Positions 8,507-16,729 of a stretch of 64,000 bases of DNA are shown here, piece after piece. Position numbers and translations under genes: made by a program. The stretch's first letter is position 1. The number at the start of each line of letters is the position of its first letter. This stretch comes from an uncultured Burkholderiales bacterium. Lineage in GTDB: Bacteria > Pseudomonadota > Gammaproteobacteria > Burkholderiales > Burkholderiaceae. The notes under the pieces were generated by a model, which was not told the origin of the DNA, did no database searches, and saw only the letters and a program-made list of their open reading frames with translations. Location of the stretch: positions 1 to 64,000 of the forward strand of contig CAMLJY010000028.1 in assembly GCA_946480465.1 (NCBI GenBank). Reading direction: 5' to 3'.

Positions 8507-9520
8507 TCAGCCCTCCCGCGTCCCGAGCAGGCCCTTGGGCCGGAAGATCAGGATCAGCACCAGCAGCAGGTACGGCAGGATCGGCGCCGCCTGCGACAGC
8601 GTGATGCGCAGCAGCGGCCAGCCCGGCGTCGTCGGACCCACCTGCCCACCCATCAGGTTGATGGCGTCGGCGAAGGACTTGTCCACCGTCAGCGGCAAGG
8701 TCTGCAGCAGGCCGATCAGCAGCGACGCGACGAAGGCCCCCGCCAGCGAGCCCATGCCGCCGACGACCACCACCACGAAGATGATGGAACCCACCACCGC
8801 CGCCATCGCCGGCTCGGTGATGAAGGTGATGCCGCCGATCACGCCCGCCAGGCCCGCCAGCGCGCAGCCGCTGCCGAACACCAGCATGAAGACCCGCGGC
8901 ACGTTGTGGCCCAGCGCCTCCACCGCCTCGGGGTGAGTCAGCGCCGCCTGGATGACCAGCCCGATTCGGGTGCGCGTCAGCAGCAGCCACAGGCCCAGCA
9001 GCATCAGCAGCGCGACGAACATCATGAAGGCCCGGGTCATCGGAAAGCGCGAGCACGCCGCGGCCTTGCACAGTTCCTCTGATGCAGCGCCCAGCGCCAC
9101 CGACAGGCTGCCGCCCTGCTGCACCAGCGTGAAGGCCGGGCCCTGCAGAAGTGCCGGCGGGTCGAAGGCCAGCGGCGTGCGGCCCCAGATCAGCTGCACC
9201 ACCTCCAGCACGACGTACGACAGGCCGAAGGTGATCAGCAGCTCCGGCACGTGCCCGAACTTGTGCACCCGCCGCAGCGCCGTGCGCTCGAAGCCCGCCC
9301 CCATCAGTCCGACGGCCAGCGGCGCGATGATCAGCGCCGGCCAGAAGCCGATGATCCCCGTCAGCGTGTACGCGAAGTACGCGCCGATCATGTAGAAGCT
9401 GGCGTGGGCGAAGTTGAGCACGCCCATCATGCTGAAGATCAGCGTCAGCCCCGAGCTCAGCATGAACAGCAGCAGCCCGGAGCTGACGCCGTTCAGGATG
9501 TTGATGAGGACTTGGTCCAC
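8507..9520 (-). CDS. livH: Branched-chain amino acid ABC transporter permease LivH
   Basis: Inner-membrane permease, 337 residues. It has the family's opening (GVLNFAHASFYMIGAY) and the TRTRIGLVIQA cytoplasmic loop that contacts the ATPases. A segment around residues 125-155, with the AASEELCKAA stretch, is an insertion relative to short LivH proteins. It lies 94 bp downstream of livK; a hairpin terminator sits in that gap. Confidence 0.94.
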   Translation of the reverse strand: MDQVLINILNGVSSGLLLFMLSSGLTLIFSMMGVLNFAHASFYMIGAYFAYTLTGIIGFWPALIIAPLAVGLMGAGFERTALRRVHKFGHVPELLITFGLSYVVLEVVQLIWGRTPLAFDPPALLQGPAFTLVQQGGSLSVALGAASEELCKAAACSRFPMTRAFMMFVALLMLLGLWLLLTRTRIGLVIQAALTHPEAVEALGHNVPRVFMLVFGSGCALAGLAGVIGGITFITEPAMAAVVGSIIFVVVVVGGMGSLAGAFVASLLIGLLQTLPLTVDKSFADAINLMGGQVGPTTPGWPLLRITLSQAAPILPYLLLVLILIFRPKGLLGTREG

Positions 9521-9546
9521 CGTGGCCTTCCCATGGACATCAGTCG

Positions 9547-9581
9547 AAAAAAAGCCCGCCGGAGTAAGCGCTCCGCCGGGC
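9547..9581 (-). terminator. Intrinsic terminator/attenuator between livK and livH
   Basis: Read on the minus strand: an 11-bp stem with one mismatch (GCCCGGCGGAG / CTCCGGCGGGC), a 6-base loop, then seven T residues. This is a textbook Rho-independent terminator lying between livK and the permease/ATPase genes. It would give excess binding protein over membrane components. Confidence 0.8.
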
Positions 9582-9614
9582 CAGGCCCTTGGTCCCTGCC
9601 GGTGCAGGCGCCGT

Positions 9615-10853
9615 TCAGGGCCGCTTCATCTGACACGAGGTGGGCGTGCTCGCGACGTAAGGCTCGTAGTACTTGACCGGTTGGAAGTTGAAGCCCGTGT
9701 TCTCCACGCTGTACGGCGCCTTGGCGTCGGCCTTCTTCCACACCGACACGTACAGCCCCTGCTGCAGCTGGTGATCGGCCTTGCGCATCTCGACTTCGCC
9801 GTTGAAGCTCTTGAACCTCAGGCCCTCCATCACCCGCGCCACCTTGGCGGGGTCGGTGCTCTTGGCCTGTGCCATCGCCGCGGAGAGCATCGCGAAGGTG
9901 TGGTAGGTCGCGAAGGTGTAGTAGTCGTCGTTGAACTTGGCCTTGTAGGCCTCGGTCAGCTTGCCCAGTTCGCCGGGCATGTTTGAATGGCCATAGCTCA
10001 CTTGGTAGACCCGGCCTGCCGCGTTGGCGCCCAGCGCGGTCGGCGTGCCGGAGACGGCCGCGTAGTAGGTCAGGAACCTGACGTTCAGGCCCGCGTCGTT
10101 TGCCGCCTTGATCAGCAACGTGAGATCGGAGCCCCAGTTGCCGGTGAGCACCGTGTCGGCGCCGGACGCCTTGATCTTGGCCACGTAGGGCGCGAAGTCG
10201 CGCACCTGCGCGAGCGGATGCAGGTCATCGCCGACGATCTTGATGTCCGGCCGCTTGCGCGCCAGGGTTTCCTTCGCGTAGCGCGAGACCTGGTGGCCGT
10301 GGGCGTAGTTCTGGTTGATCAGGTAGATGTTCTTGATGTCCGCCTGGTCCTTGACCCAGGTCGTCAGCGCCTCCATCTTCATCGAGGTGTCGGCATCCAG
10401 GCGGAAGTGCCAGTAGCTGCACTTGCTGTTGGTCAGGTCGGGATCGACCGCCGCGTAGTTGACGTAGAGCAGCTCCTTGCCGGGATTGCGCTCGTTGTGC
10501 TTCTGGATCGCATCCATGATGGCCAGCGCCGCACCGGAGCCGTTGCCCTGCACGATGTAGCGCACGCCCTGGTCGATCAGCGACTTGACGGCGTTGGTGC
10601 TCTCCTGCGGACTCAGCTTGTTGTCGATCGGCACCATCTCGAACTTCACGCCGGCCGGATTCGACTTGTTGAAATGCTCGGCGACGAACTGGAAGCTCTT
10701 GATCTGGTTCTGGCCCACCGGCGCCATCAGGCCGGTGAGTGGGTCAACCCAGCCGATCTTGACCGTCTCGCCCTTCTGCGCCTGGGCGCCAAGAGCCATC
10801 GCCAGCACGGCGGCGGCCATGGCGATTCGGGTGGTTTGCTTCACGGGTGCCAT
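9615..10853 (-). CDS. livK: Branched-chain amino acid-type ABC substrate-binding protein
   Basis: Periplasmic binding protein (type I fold, Peripla_BP_6 type), 412 residues. The ATG at 10853 was chosen over one 33 bp upstream because it has a GGAG ribosome-binding site six bases ahead and directly begins a signal peptide (Lys/Arg, then a long Ala-rich core, then GAQAQ). The mature protein starts KGETVKIGWVDPLTG, typical of the family. First gene of the liv operon. The ligand cannot be read from sequence; branched-chain amino acids, amides or other small amino compounds are all possible. Confidence 0.9.
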   Translation of the reverse strand: MAPVKQTTRIAMAAAVLAMALGAQAQKGETVKIGWVDPLTGLMAPVGQNQIKSFQFVAEHFNKSNPAGVKFEMVPIDNKLSPQESTNAVKSLIDQGVRYIVQGNGSGAALAIMDAIQKHNERNPGKELLYVNYAAVDPDLTNSKCSYWHFRLDADTSMKMEALTTWVKDQADIKNIYLINQNYAHGHQVSRYAKETLARKRPDIKIVGDDLHPLAQVRDFAPYVAKIKASGADTVLTGNWGSDLTLLIKAANDAGLNVRFLTYYAAVSGTPTALGANAAGRVYQVSYGHSNMPGELGKLTEAYKAKFNDDYYTFATYHTFAMLSAAMAQAKSTDPAKVARVMEGLRFKSFNGEVEMRKADHQLQQGLYVSVWKKADAKAPYSVENTGFNFQPVKYYEPYVASTPTSCQMKRP

Positions 10854-10983
10854 GAGAGTCTCCGGGGTGGAATTGATGCGCTGCAACCAACGTCCGCACG
10901 GTAACGGAAGGCTCGCGGACTGGGTTTCAGGGACTACCCCACACGGCCTGTCGCCCTAGAGACAAGCCCCGGAAACACCATTG

Positions 10984-11003
10984 AAAACGCCCCTTTCGGG
11001 GCG
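10984..11003 (-). terminator. Intrinsic terminator after the acyl-CoA ligase gene
   Basis: On the minus strand the sequence reads CGCCCC-GAAA-GGGGCG followed by TTTT, 14 bases after the ligase stop codon. It separates the ligase from the downstream liv operon, which is on the same strand. Confidence 0.75.
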
Positions 11004-11016
11004 TGTCGCGCAGGTG

Positions 11017-12669
11017 TCAGGCAGTGGGCAATCGGTGGTCCTTGAACTGCTCGCGCAGCTTCAGTTTCTGGATTTTCCCGGTTGCCGTATGGGGAATCTC
11101 GGTGACGAAGACCACGTCGTCGGGCACCTGCCACTTGGCGATCCTGCCCTCGTAGAACTGCAGCAATTCATCGCGCGTGACTTCGGCGCCGGGCTTCTTC
11201 ACCACCACCAGCAATGGGCGTTCGTCCCACTTCGGGTGGCGCGCCGCAATGGCGGCCGCTTCATGCACCGCCGGATGCGCCATCGCGATGTTCTCGAGGT
11301 CGATCGAGCTGATCCATTCACCGCCCGACTTGATGACGTCCTTCGACCGGTCGGTGATCTGCATGAAGCCGTCGGCGTCGATCGTCGCGACGTCGCCGGT
11401 CGGGAACCAGCCGCCTTCGCCATCGACGCTGACCAGCGGTGAGCCGTCGCGCTGCCCGAAGTAGCGCTCTATCACCCAAGGGCCGCGCACCACCAGGTTG
11501 CCGGACGATTCACCGTCCCAGGCCAGGGCATGGCCCTCGTCGTCGACGATGGCCATGTCGATGCCGTAGATCACGCGGCCCTGCTTTTCCAGCAGCTTCT
11601 GCTTGGCCTCGCGCGGCAGGTCGGCATGCTTGGACTTCAGCTTCGACAAGGTGCCCAGCGGCGACAGCTCGGTCATGCCCCAGGCGTGGATCACCTCCAC
11701 GCCAAACTCGTCCTGCAGCGTCTTCATCATCGCCGGCGGACAGGCCGAGCCGCCGATCACCGTGCGCCTGAAGGTGCTGAATTTCAGGTTGTTGCTCTTG
11801 ACGTAGGTCAGCAGCCCCAGCCAGACGGTGGGCACGCCGGCGCTGAAACTCACCTTCTCGTTCTCGAACAGCTCGTAGAGCGACTTGCCGTCCAGGTGCG
11901 GCCCGGGCATCACCAGCTTGCAGCCCACCAGCGCACAGGCATAGGGCAGGCCCCAGGCATTGACGTGGAACATCGGCACCACCGGCAGCACCACGTCGGC
12001 GGACGAACAGTCCATTGCGTCCGGCAGCGCGGCGGCATAGGCATGCAGCACGCTGGAACGGTGGCTGTAAACCGCGCCTTTCGGATTTCCCGTGGTGCCG
12101 GACGTGTAGCAGATGCTGGACGCGGTGTTCTCGTCGAAGCTGGGCCAGGCGTATTCGCCGTTCTCGGCCTCGACCAGCTCCTCGTAGCACAGCAGGTTCG
12201 GGATCGCGGTCTGCGCCGGCATGTGGGCGCGGCCCGCCATCAGCACGAAGTGCTTCACCGTCGGCAGCGCCGGGGCCAGCTTCTCGATCAGCGGCAGGAA
12301 GCTCAGGTCGAAGAACAGCGAGGTGTCGGCCGCATCGTTCGCGATCCAGGCGATCTGCTCCGGGAAGAGCCGCGGGTTGATGGTGTGGCACACCAGCTGC
12401 GAACCGGACGTGCCGTAGTAGATCTCCAGGTGGCGATAGCCGTTCCAGGCCAGCGTGCCCACGCGGTCGCCCGCCACGTGGCCCAGCCGCGCGAGGGCCT
12501 GCGCCAGCTTGCGCGAGCGCAGTTCCACCTCCGCCCAATCGGTGCGGTGGATGTCGCCCTCGTTGCGTTTCGAGACGATCTCGGTGTCGCCACAATGCCG
12601 CGCGGCGTGCCGCACGAGCGACGAGATCAACAGCGGCATCTGCATCATCTGGCCCATCAAGGCTGCCAT
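11017..12669 (-). CDS. Fatty-acid/acyl-CoA ligase (AMP-forming)
   Basis: Activates a carboxylic acid to its CoA thioester through an acyl-adenylate; 550 residues. The start at 12669 has AGGAGA just upstream. The P-loop-like motif [12 protein letters not shown], the GWFPTGD motif, the [15 protein letters not shown] hinge and the C-terminal catalytic-lysine region (ATGKIQK) are all present, so it should be active. The N terminus ([21 protein letters not shown]) resembles the DmdB/medium-to-long-chain subgroup of FadD-like ligases. The true substrate is not evident. Monocistronic: terminator downstream, msrB divergent upstream. Confidence 0.9.
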   Translation of the reverse strand: MAALMGQMMQMPLLISSLVRHAARHCGDTEIVSKRNEGDIHRTDWAEVELRSRKLAQALARLGHVAGDRVGTLAWNGYRHLEIYYGTSGSQLVCHTINPRLFPEQIAWIANDAADTSLFFDLSFLPLIEKLAPALPTVKHFVLMAGRAHMPAQTAIPNLLCYEELVEAENGEYAWPSFDENTASSICYTSGTTGNPKGAVYSHRSSVLHAYAAALPDAMDCSSADVVLPVVPMFHVNAWGLPYACALVGCKLVMPGPHLDGKSLYELFENEKVSFSAGVPTVWLGLLTYVKSNNLKFSTFRRTVIGGSACPPAMMKTLQDEFGVEVIHAWGMTELSPLGTLSKLKSKHADLPREAKQKLLEKQGRVIYGIDMAIVDDEGHALAWDGESSGNLVVRGPWVIERYFGQRDGSPLVSVDGEGGWFPTGDVATIDADGFMQITDRSKDVIKSGGEWISSIDLENIAMAHPAVHEAAAIAARHPKWDERPLLVVVKKPGAEVTRDELLQFYEGRIAKWQVPDDVVFVTEIPHTATGKIQKLKLREQFKDHRLPTA

Positions 12670-12861
12670 GGCTTGTCTCCTTCGGTGGTACGTGGTGGAC
12701 GTTGAACGGCGGAGATGCTGGCACGGCACGGCCATTGCCCCTGTCGTGCCGACGACACGGGGCCGGTGACTACACTGCTCGGCGCCCGCGACCGGTGTGC
12801 AAGCAAAACGATTCTGCGCCCGCGCCGCGGGCCCGGGCACCCGCTGGAGGCCACGCCGACC

Positions 12862-13305
12862 ATGAAGCTCATCAAGTCCACCGAACCCGTTCATCCGCAC
12901 GACGACGCGCGCTACCCGGTCCGCAAGACCGACGCCGAATGGCGCGCCCAGCTGGACCCGATGCAGTACCAGGTCGCCCGCCATGCCGCGACCGAGCGCG
13001 CCTTCACCGGCAGGTACTGGGACCACTGGGAGAACGGCGCCTACCGCTGCATCGGCTGCGGCCAGGTGCTGTTCGAGAGCGAGCACAAGTTCGACGCCGG
13101 CTGCGGCTGGCCCAGCTGGTGGAAAGAGATCGAGCCCGGCCGCATCGAACGGGTGGTCGACACCAGCCACGGCATGACCCGCGTGGAGGTGCGCTGCGCC
13201 AACTGCGGCACGCACCTGGGCCACGTGTTCGACGACGGCCCCGAGCCCAGCGGCGAGCGCTACTGCATCAATTCCGCAGCCATCGATTTCGACCCGCGCG
13301 CCTGA
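12862..13305 (+). CDS. msrB: Peptide-methionine (R)-S-oxide reductase MsrB
   Basis: Reduces methionine-R-sulfoxide in proteins; cytoplasmic, 147 residues. Two CxxC zinc motifs are present (CIGC and CANC), as are the [16 protein letters not shown] opening, GCGWPSW, and [10 protein letters not shown]. The catalytic Cys is in RYCINSAA near the C terminus. The chosen ATG follows a TGGAGG site. The frame is open upstream, but that stretch shows no conserved sequence. It begins a plus-strand housekeeping run with yciB, a bolA-like gene and a parvulin. Confidence 0.96.
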   Translation: MKLIKSTEPVHPHDDARYPVRKTDAEWRAQLDPMQYQVARHAATERAFTGRYWDHWENGAYRCIGCGQVLFESEHKFDAGCGWPSWWKEIEPGRIERVVDTSHGMTRVEVRCANCGTHLGHVFDDGPEPSGERYCINSAAIDFDPRA

Positions 13306-13343
13306 ACCGGCCGCCCCGCCGAGAGTCCTACACTCCGCCCCGC

Positions 13344-14021
13344 ATGAAACTGCTGTTCGACTTCCTGCCCATCATCCTGTTCTTCGCGACCTTCAAGTAC
13401 GCGGAGGCGCACAAGGCCTGGGCAGCGGCCTTTGCCACGCAGCATTTCGGCGCCCTGGTGGCCGGCGGCGCGGTCGGCCCCGAGGAAGGCCCGGTGATGC
13501 TGGCCACGCTGGTCGTCATCGCGGCCACGCTGGCGCAGGTGGCTTGGCTGAAGCTGCGCGGGCGCAAGGTCGACTTCATGCTGTGGGTCAGCCTGGCGCT
13601 GGTCGTCGTGCTGGGAGGACTCACGATCTACCTGCGCAGCGAGACCTTCATCAAGTGGAAACCGAGCGGCCTGTACTGGGCCATGGGCTTGTCCTTCTGG
13701 GCGGCGCAGGCGCTGTTCGGCCGCAACCTGCTGCGCCTGATGCTCGGCGAGCAGCTGACGCTGCCCGAGGTGGTGTGGCGGCGCCTGAACTTCGCCTGGG
13801 TCGCCTTCTTCGCCTTCATGGGGTTGCTGAACCTGTGGGTGGCCTACAGCTTCAGCACCGACACCTGGGTCAATTTCAAGCTCTTCGGCGGCGTCGGGCT
13901 GATGCTGCTGTTCACGCTGGCGCAGGGCCTGTACCTGAGCAAGTACATCGAAGACACGCCCGACGCCGCGTCGGCGCCGCCCGGCGGCGCTACCGCGCGG
14001 GACGGCAAGCCGCCGGCCTGA
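13344..14021 (+). CDS. yciB: Inner-membrane septation protein A (YciB/IspZ family)
   Basis: Multi-spanning inner-membrane protein linked in other bacteria to normal cell division and envelope integrity; 225 residues. It opens with the family's MKLLFDFLPIILFF and contains the KWKPSGLYW and WVAFFAFMGLLNLWVA motifs. It is longer than the E. coli protein (about 180 residues); the extra length is mainly a variable central part and a polar Ala/Pro-rich tail. The bolA-like gene begins 11 bp downstream. Confidence 0.93.
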   Translation: MKLLFDFLPIILFFATFKYAEAHKAWAAAFATQHFGALVAGGAVGPEEGPVMLATLVVIAATLAQVAWLKLRGRKVDFMLWVSLALVVVLGGLTIYLRSETFIKWKPSGLYWAMGLSFWAAQALFGRNLLRLMLGEQLTLPEVVWRRLNFAWVAFFAFMGLLNLWVAYSFSTDTWVNFKLFGGVGLMLLFTLAQGLYLSKYIEDTPDAASAPPGGATARDGKPPA

Positions 14022-14032
14022 TCCCCGCCGCC

Positions 14033-14317
14033 ATGCCGCACGTCACCGCCGCCGAAGTCGACCGCGTCCTGCGCGAGGCCCTGGGCCCGCTGCAGTCGCT
14101 GGAAGTGATCGACGACAGCCACCTGCACGCCGGCCATGCCGGGGCCCGCGAAGGCTCGCATCTGCGGGTGCGAATCGTCGGAGATTGCATGGCCGGATTG
14201 AGCCGAATTGCCCGCCATCGCCTCGTGTATGATGCCCTGCGCCGGGTGATCCCCCAGGGCATTCACGCGCTGGCCATCGAGGCGCGCACACCGCAGGAAG
14301 CTGCCGGAACCGCCTGA
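14033..14317 (+). CDS. BolA family protein
   Basis: Small cytoplasmic protein of 94 residues. BolA proteins partner with monothiol glutaredoxins in Fe-S handling and morphology control. The family signature is clear: a VIDDSHLHAGHAGAREGSH-type segment, an R-V-I-V core, and the C-terminal RHRLVYDALRR helix. It sits immediately downstream of yciB and upstream of an exported peptidyl-prolyl isomerase, an arrangement I recall from other Burkholderiales. It may be BolA or IbaG type; the sequence alone does not decide. Confidence 0.9.
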   Translation: MPHVTAAEVDRVLREALGPLQSLEVIDDSHLHAGHAGAREGSHLRVRIVGDCMAGLSRIARHRLVYDALRRVIPQGIHALAIEARTPQEAAGTA

Positions 14318-14397
14318 CTCCGCCGCCCCCACCGGCCGATTACACCCCCAGCGACAGCCCCCGCGGCGCCGCACCATCCCGAAAGAACGTCATCGCC

Positions 14398-15210
14398 ATG
14401 ATCTGCAAGACCTTTGCCGTGCGTGTGGCCGTCGCTGCCGCTGCCACCGCCCTGTTGCTGCCGCTGGGTGCGCAGGCCCAGAACATCGCCGTCGTCAACG
14501 GCAAGCCGGTGCCGCAGGCCCGCTTGAACACGCTGGTGCAGCAGGCCGAGCGCGCCGGCCAGCAGGTGACGCCGGAGCTGCAGGCCCAGGCCAAGGACCA
14601 AGTGGTGCTGCGCGAGATCTTCGCGCAGGAAGCCGAGCGCCGCGGCATCCCCGCCAGCGCCGACTACAAGGCGCAAATGGAACTGGCGCGCCAGAGCATC
14701 ATGATCCGCGAGCTGTTCGAGGACTACCGCAAGAAGAACCCGGTGACCGACGCGGAAGCCAAGGCCGAGTACGACAAGTTCAAGGCCCAGGCCACAGGCA
14801 CCGAATACCGGGCCCGCCACATCCTGGTCGAGGGCGAGGACGAGGCCAAGGCCCTGATCACGCAGATCAAGGGCGGCGCCAAGTTCGAGGACCTGGCCAA
14901 AGCCAAGTCCAAGGATCCGGGGTCCGGCCAGAACGGCGGCGACCTGGACTTCGCGAAGCCCGAGAACTACGTGCCCGAGTTCAGCAAGGCCATGACCGCG
15001 CTGAAGAAGGGCGAGATGACCGAGACGCCGGTGAAGAGCCAGTTCGGCTGGCACATCATCCGCCTGGAAGACACCCGCGAGGCGCAGTTCCCCGAGTTCG
15101 ACCAGGTCAAGCCGCAGATCCAGCAGCGCCTGGCCCAGGCCAAGCTGCAGAAGTTCCAGGACGACCTGCGCAAGTCCGCCAAGACCGACTACAAGTTCTC
15201 TGCACAGTGA
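14398..15210 (+). CDS. Exported parvulin-type peptidyl-prolyl cis-trans isomerase
   Basis: Periplasmic folding factor, 270 residues. A cleavable signal peptide ends near residue 27 (GAQAQ). The N-terminal half is a helical chaperone-like region of the SurA/PrsA kind. The parvulin domain runs from about residue 138 (YRARHILVE) through DPGSGQNGGDL and the FGWHIIRLED motif to about 225, with the conserved active-site His residues in RHI and WHI. A Lys-rich tail follows. It is the last gene of the run and ends at a perfect hairpin (15258-15279). Confidence 0.92.
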   Translation: MICKTFAVRVAVAAAATALLLPLGAQAQNIAVVNGKPVPQARLNTLVQQAERAGQQVTPELQAQAKDQVVLREIFAQEAERRGIPASADYKAQMELARQSIMIRELFEDYRKKNPVTDAEAKAEYDKFKAQATGTEYRARHILVEGEDEAKALITQIKGGAKFEDLAKAKSKDPGSGQNGGDLDFAKPENYVPEFSKAMTALKKGEMTETPVKSQFGWHIIRLEDTREAQFPEFDQVKPQIQQRLAQAKLQKFQDDLRKSAKTDYKFSAQ

Positions 15211-15257
15211 AGTGAGCGGCCATGCGGCCGCCTCCGATCGCCGCCGGGCGATGTGAC

Positions 15258-15279
15258 AAGGGGTGCCGCGGCACCCCTT
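15258..15279. terminator. Bidirectional hairpin between convergent genes
   Basis: Perfect palindrome aaggggtgcc-gc-ggcacccctt. It lies between the parvulin gene (plus strand) and ybbA (minus strand), so it could end both transcripts. The T-tract is short (CTT) in both directions. Confidence 0.65.
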
Positions 15280-15303
15280 CGTCGTTCATGCCGCCGCGGC
15301 GGC

Positions 15304-15990
15304 TCAGACGGTGGCCTCCGCAGCCACCAGCCGCCCGGCCTCGATGTGCAGCTGCCGGTCGCAGCGCGCCGCGATGCCGCGGTCGTGCGTCACCAGCACC
15401 AGCGTCGTGCCGCTCTCCCGGTTCATGTCGAACATCAGCTGCATCACGCGCTCGCCGGTGGCGAAGTCCAGGCTGCCCGTGGGCTCGTCGGCCAGCAGAA
15501 CCGCCGGTTCGACGACGAAGGCCCGCGCCAACGCCACGCGCTGCTGCTCACCGCCCGACAGCGTGCGCGGATAGTGCGCGAGCCGCTCCCCCAGGCCGAC
15601 GCGGCGCAGCATCTCGCCGGCCTTGGCGCGGGCATCGCTGCGGCCGAGTAATTCGAGCGGCAGCATCACGTTCTCCTGCGCGGTCAGGTGGCCCAGCAGC
15701 TGGAAGCTCTGGAATACGAAGCCCAGCCGCTGCGCCCGCAGCGCCGCGCGCTCGTCCTCGTTCAGCTCGAAGATGTCGGTTCCGGCCCATCGCACCGTGC
15801 CACGCGTCGGCAGGTCCAGGCCGGCGATGATGGCCAGCAAGGTGCTCTTGCCCGAACCCGAGGCGCCGACGATGGCGGTGGACTCCCGCGGCCGCAACCT
15901 GAAATCGATGTCGTGGAGAATCGTCAGGGTGCCGGTGGAATCGGTCACCTGCCGGGTGACATGGTCGACGGCGATGATGGGATCGGACAT
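15304..15990 (-). CDS. ybbA: ABC transporter ATP-binding protein, YbbA/LolD type
   Basis: ATPase of the MacB/LolD group, 228 residues. Walker A GASGSGKS, Q-loop VFQSFQLL, signature LSGGEQQRVALARAF, Walker B LLADEPTGSLD and the switch VTHD are all intact. In E. coli ybbA is divergent from tesA and followed by a permease gene (ybbP). Here it is divergent from tesA too, but the next gene downstream is a convergent parvulin, so the partner permease must be encoded elsewhere. Its ATG overlaps the most obvious tesA ATG. Confidence 0.9.
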   Translation of the reverse strand: MSDPIIAVDHVTRQVTDSTGTLTILHDIDFRLRPRESTAIVGASGSGKSTLLAIIAGLDLPTRGTVRWAGTDIFELNEDERAALRAQRLGFVFQSFQLLGHLTAQENVMLPLELLGRSDARAKAGEMLRRVGLGERLAHYPRTLSGGEQQRVALARAFVVEPAVLLADEPTGSLDFATGERVMQLMFDMNRESGTTLVLVTHDRGIAARCDRQLHIEAGRLVAAEATV

Positions 15991-16666
15991 GTTGGGTGTG
16001 GATTCGCGAGGGTGGTCGCGCCGCGCAGTGTTGCGGCACTTTAGCGTGGCGGCGTTCACCGCAGCGGTGGCGGGACAAGGGGCTCGCGCCGCCGCGACGG
16101 CGCCGAAGAAGACGGTGCTGGTGGTGGGCGACAGCCTGTCGGCCGAATACGGCCTGGCCCGCGGCAGCGGCTGGGTTGCGCTGCTGGAGCAGCGGCTGGC
16201 GAAGGAGAAGCTGGCCGCCGCGGTCGTCAACGCCAGCATCAGCGGCGACACCACCTCCGGCGGCCGCTCACGCCTGCCGGCGCTGCTGAAGCAGCATCGG
16301 CCCAGTCACCTGGTCGTCGAGCTGGGCGGCAACGACGCGCTGCGCGGCCTGCCGCTGACCATGACGCGCGAGAACCTGCAGGCCATGGCCCGTGCCGGCA
16401 AGGCCGCCGGCGCGAAAGTGATGCTCGTCGGCATGCAGGTGCCGCCGAACTACGGCGCGCGCTACGCGCAGGACTTCGCGGCGCTCTTCGCCAGCGTCGC
16501 GAAGGAGGAAGGCACGGCGCTGGTGCCCTTCCTGCTGGCCGGCGTGGCCGACGATCCGCAGGCGGACCGGCTGTTCCAGCCCGACCGCATCCACCCCACG
16601 GCCGAGGCCCATCCGCGCATGCTGGGCAACGTCTGGCCCGTGCTGAAGCCCTGGCTCGCGGGCTGA
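15989..16666 (+). CDS. tesA: Arylesterase / acyl-CoA thioesterase, SGNH family (TesA)
   Basis: Exported GDSL hydrolase acting on aryl esters and acyl thioesters. The SGNH blocks are all readable: GDSLS (Ser49 nucleophile), the block II Gly, GGNDALRG, and the D-x-x-H pair in DRIHPTAEAH. The leader carries SRRAVLR before a hydrophobic Ala-rich stretch, which looks like a Tat signal rather than the Sec signal of E. coli TesA. The start is uncertain: ATG 15989 (used), GTG 15998, or ATG 15974/15977. It is divergent from ybbA as in E. coli. Confidence 0.9.
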   Translation: MLGVDSRGWSRRAVLRHFSVAAFTAAVAGQGARAAATAPKKTVLVVGDSLSAEYGLARGSGWVALLEQRLAKEKLAAAVVNASISGDTTSGGRSRLPALLKQHRPSHLVVELGGNDALRGLPLTMTRENLQAMARAGKAAGAKVMLVGMQVPPNYGARYAQDFAALFASVAKEEGTALVPFLLAGVADDPQADRLFQPDRIHPTAEAHPRMLGNVWPVLKPWLAG

Positions 16667-16729
16667 CGGGGGCGCGACCGGCCCCGCCCACGGCGGCCAA
16701 CCCGGGGGAGCCCAGCGGCCTTGTGCGGG

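Noticed and set aside
10940..10975. TGTC-gccctaga-GACA dyad upstream of livK as an operator
   Set aside because: Only a four-base stem; no matching second site and no regulator gene nearby.
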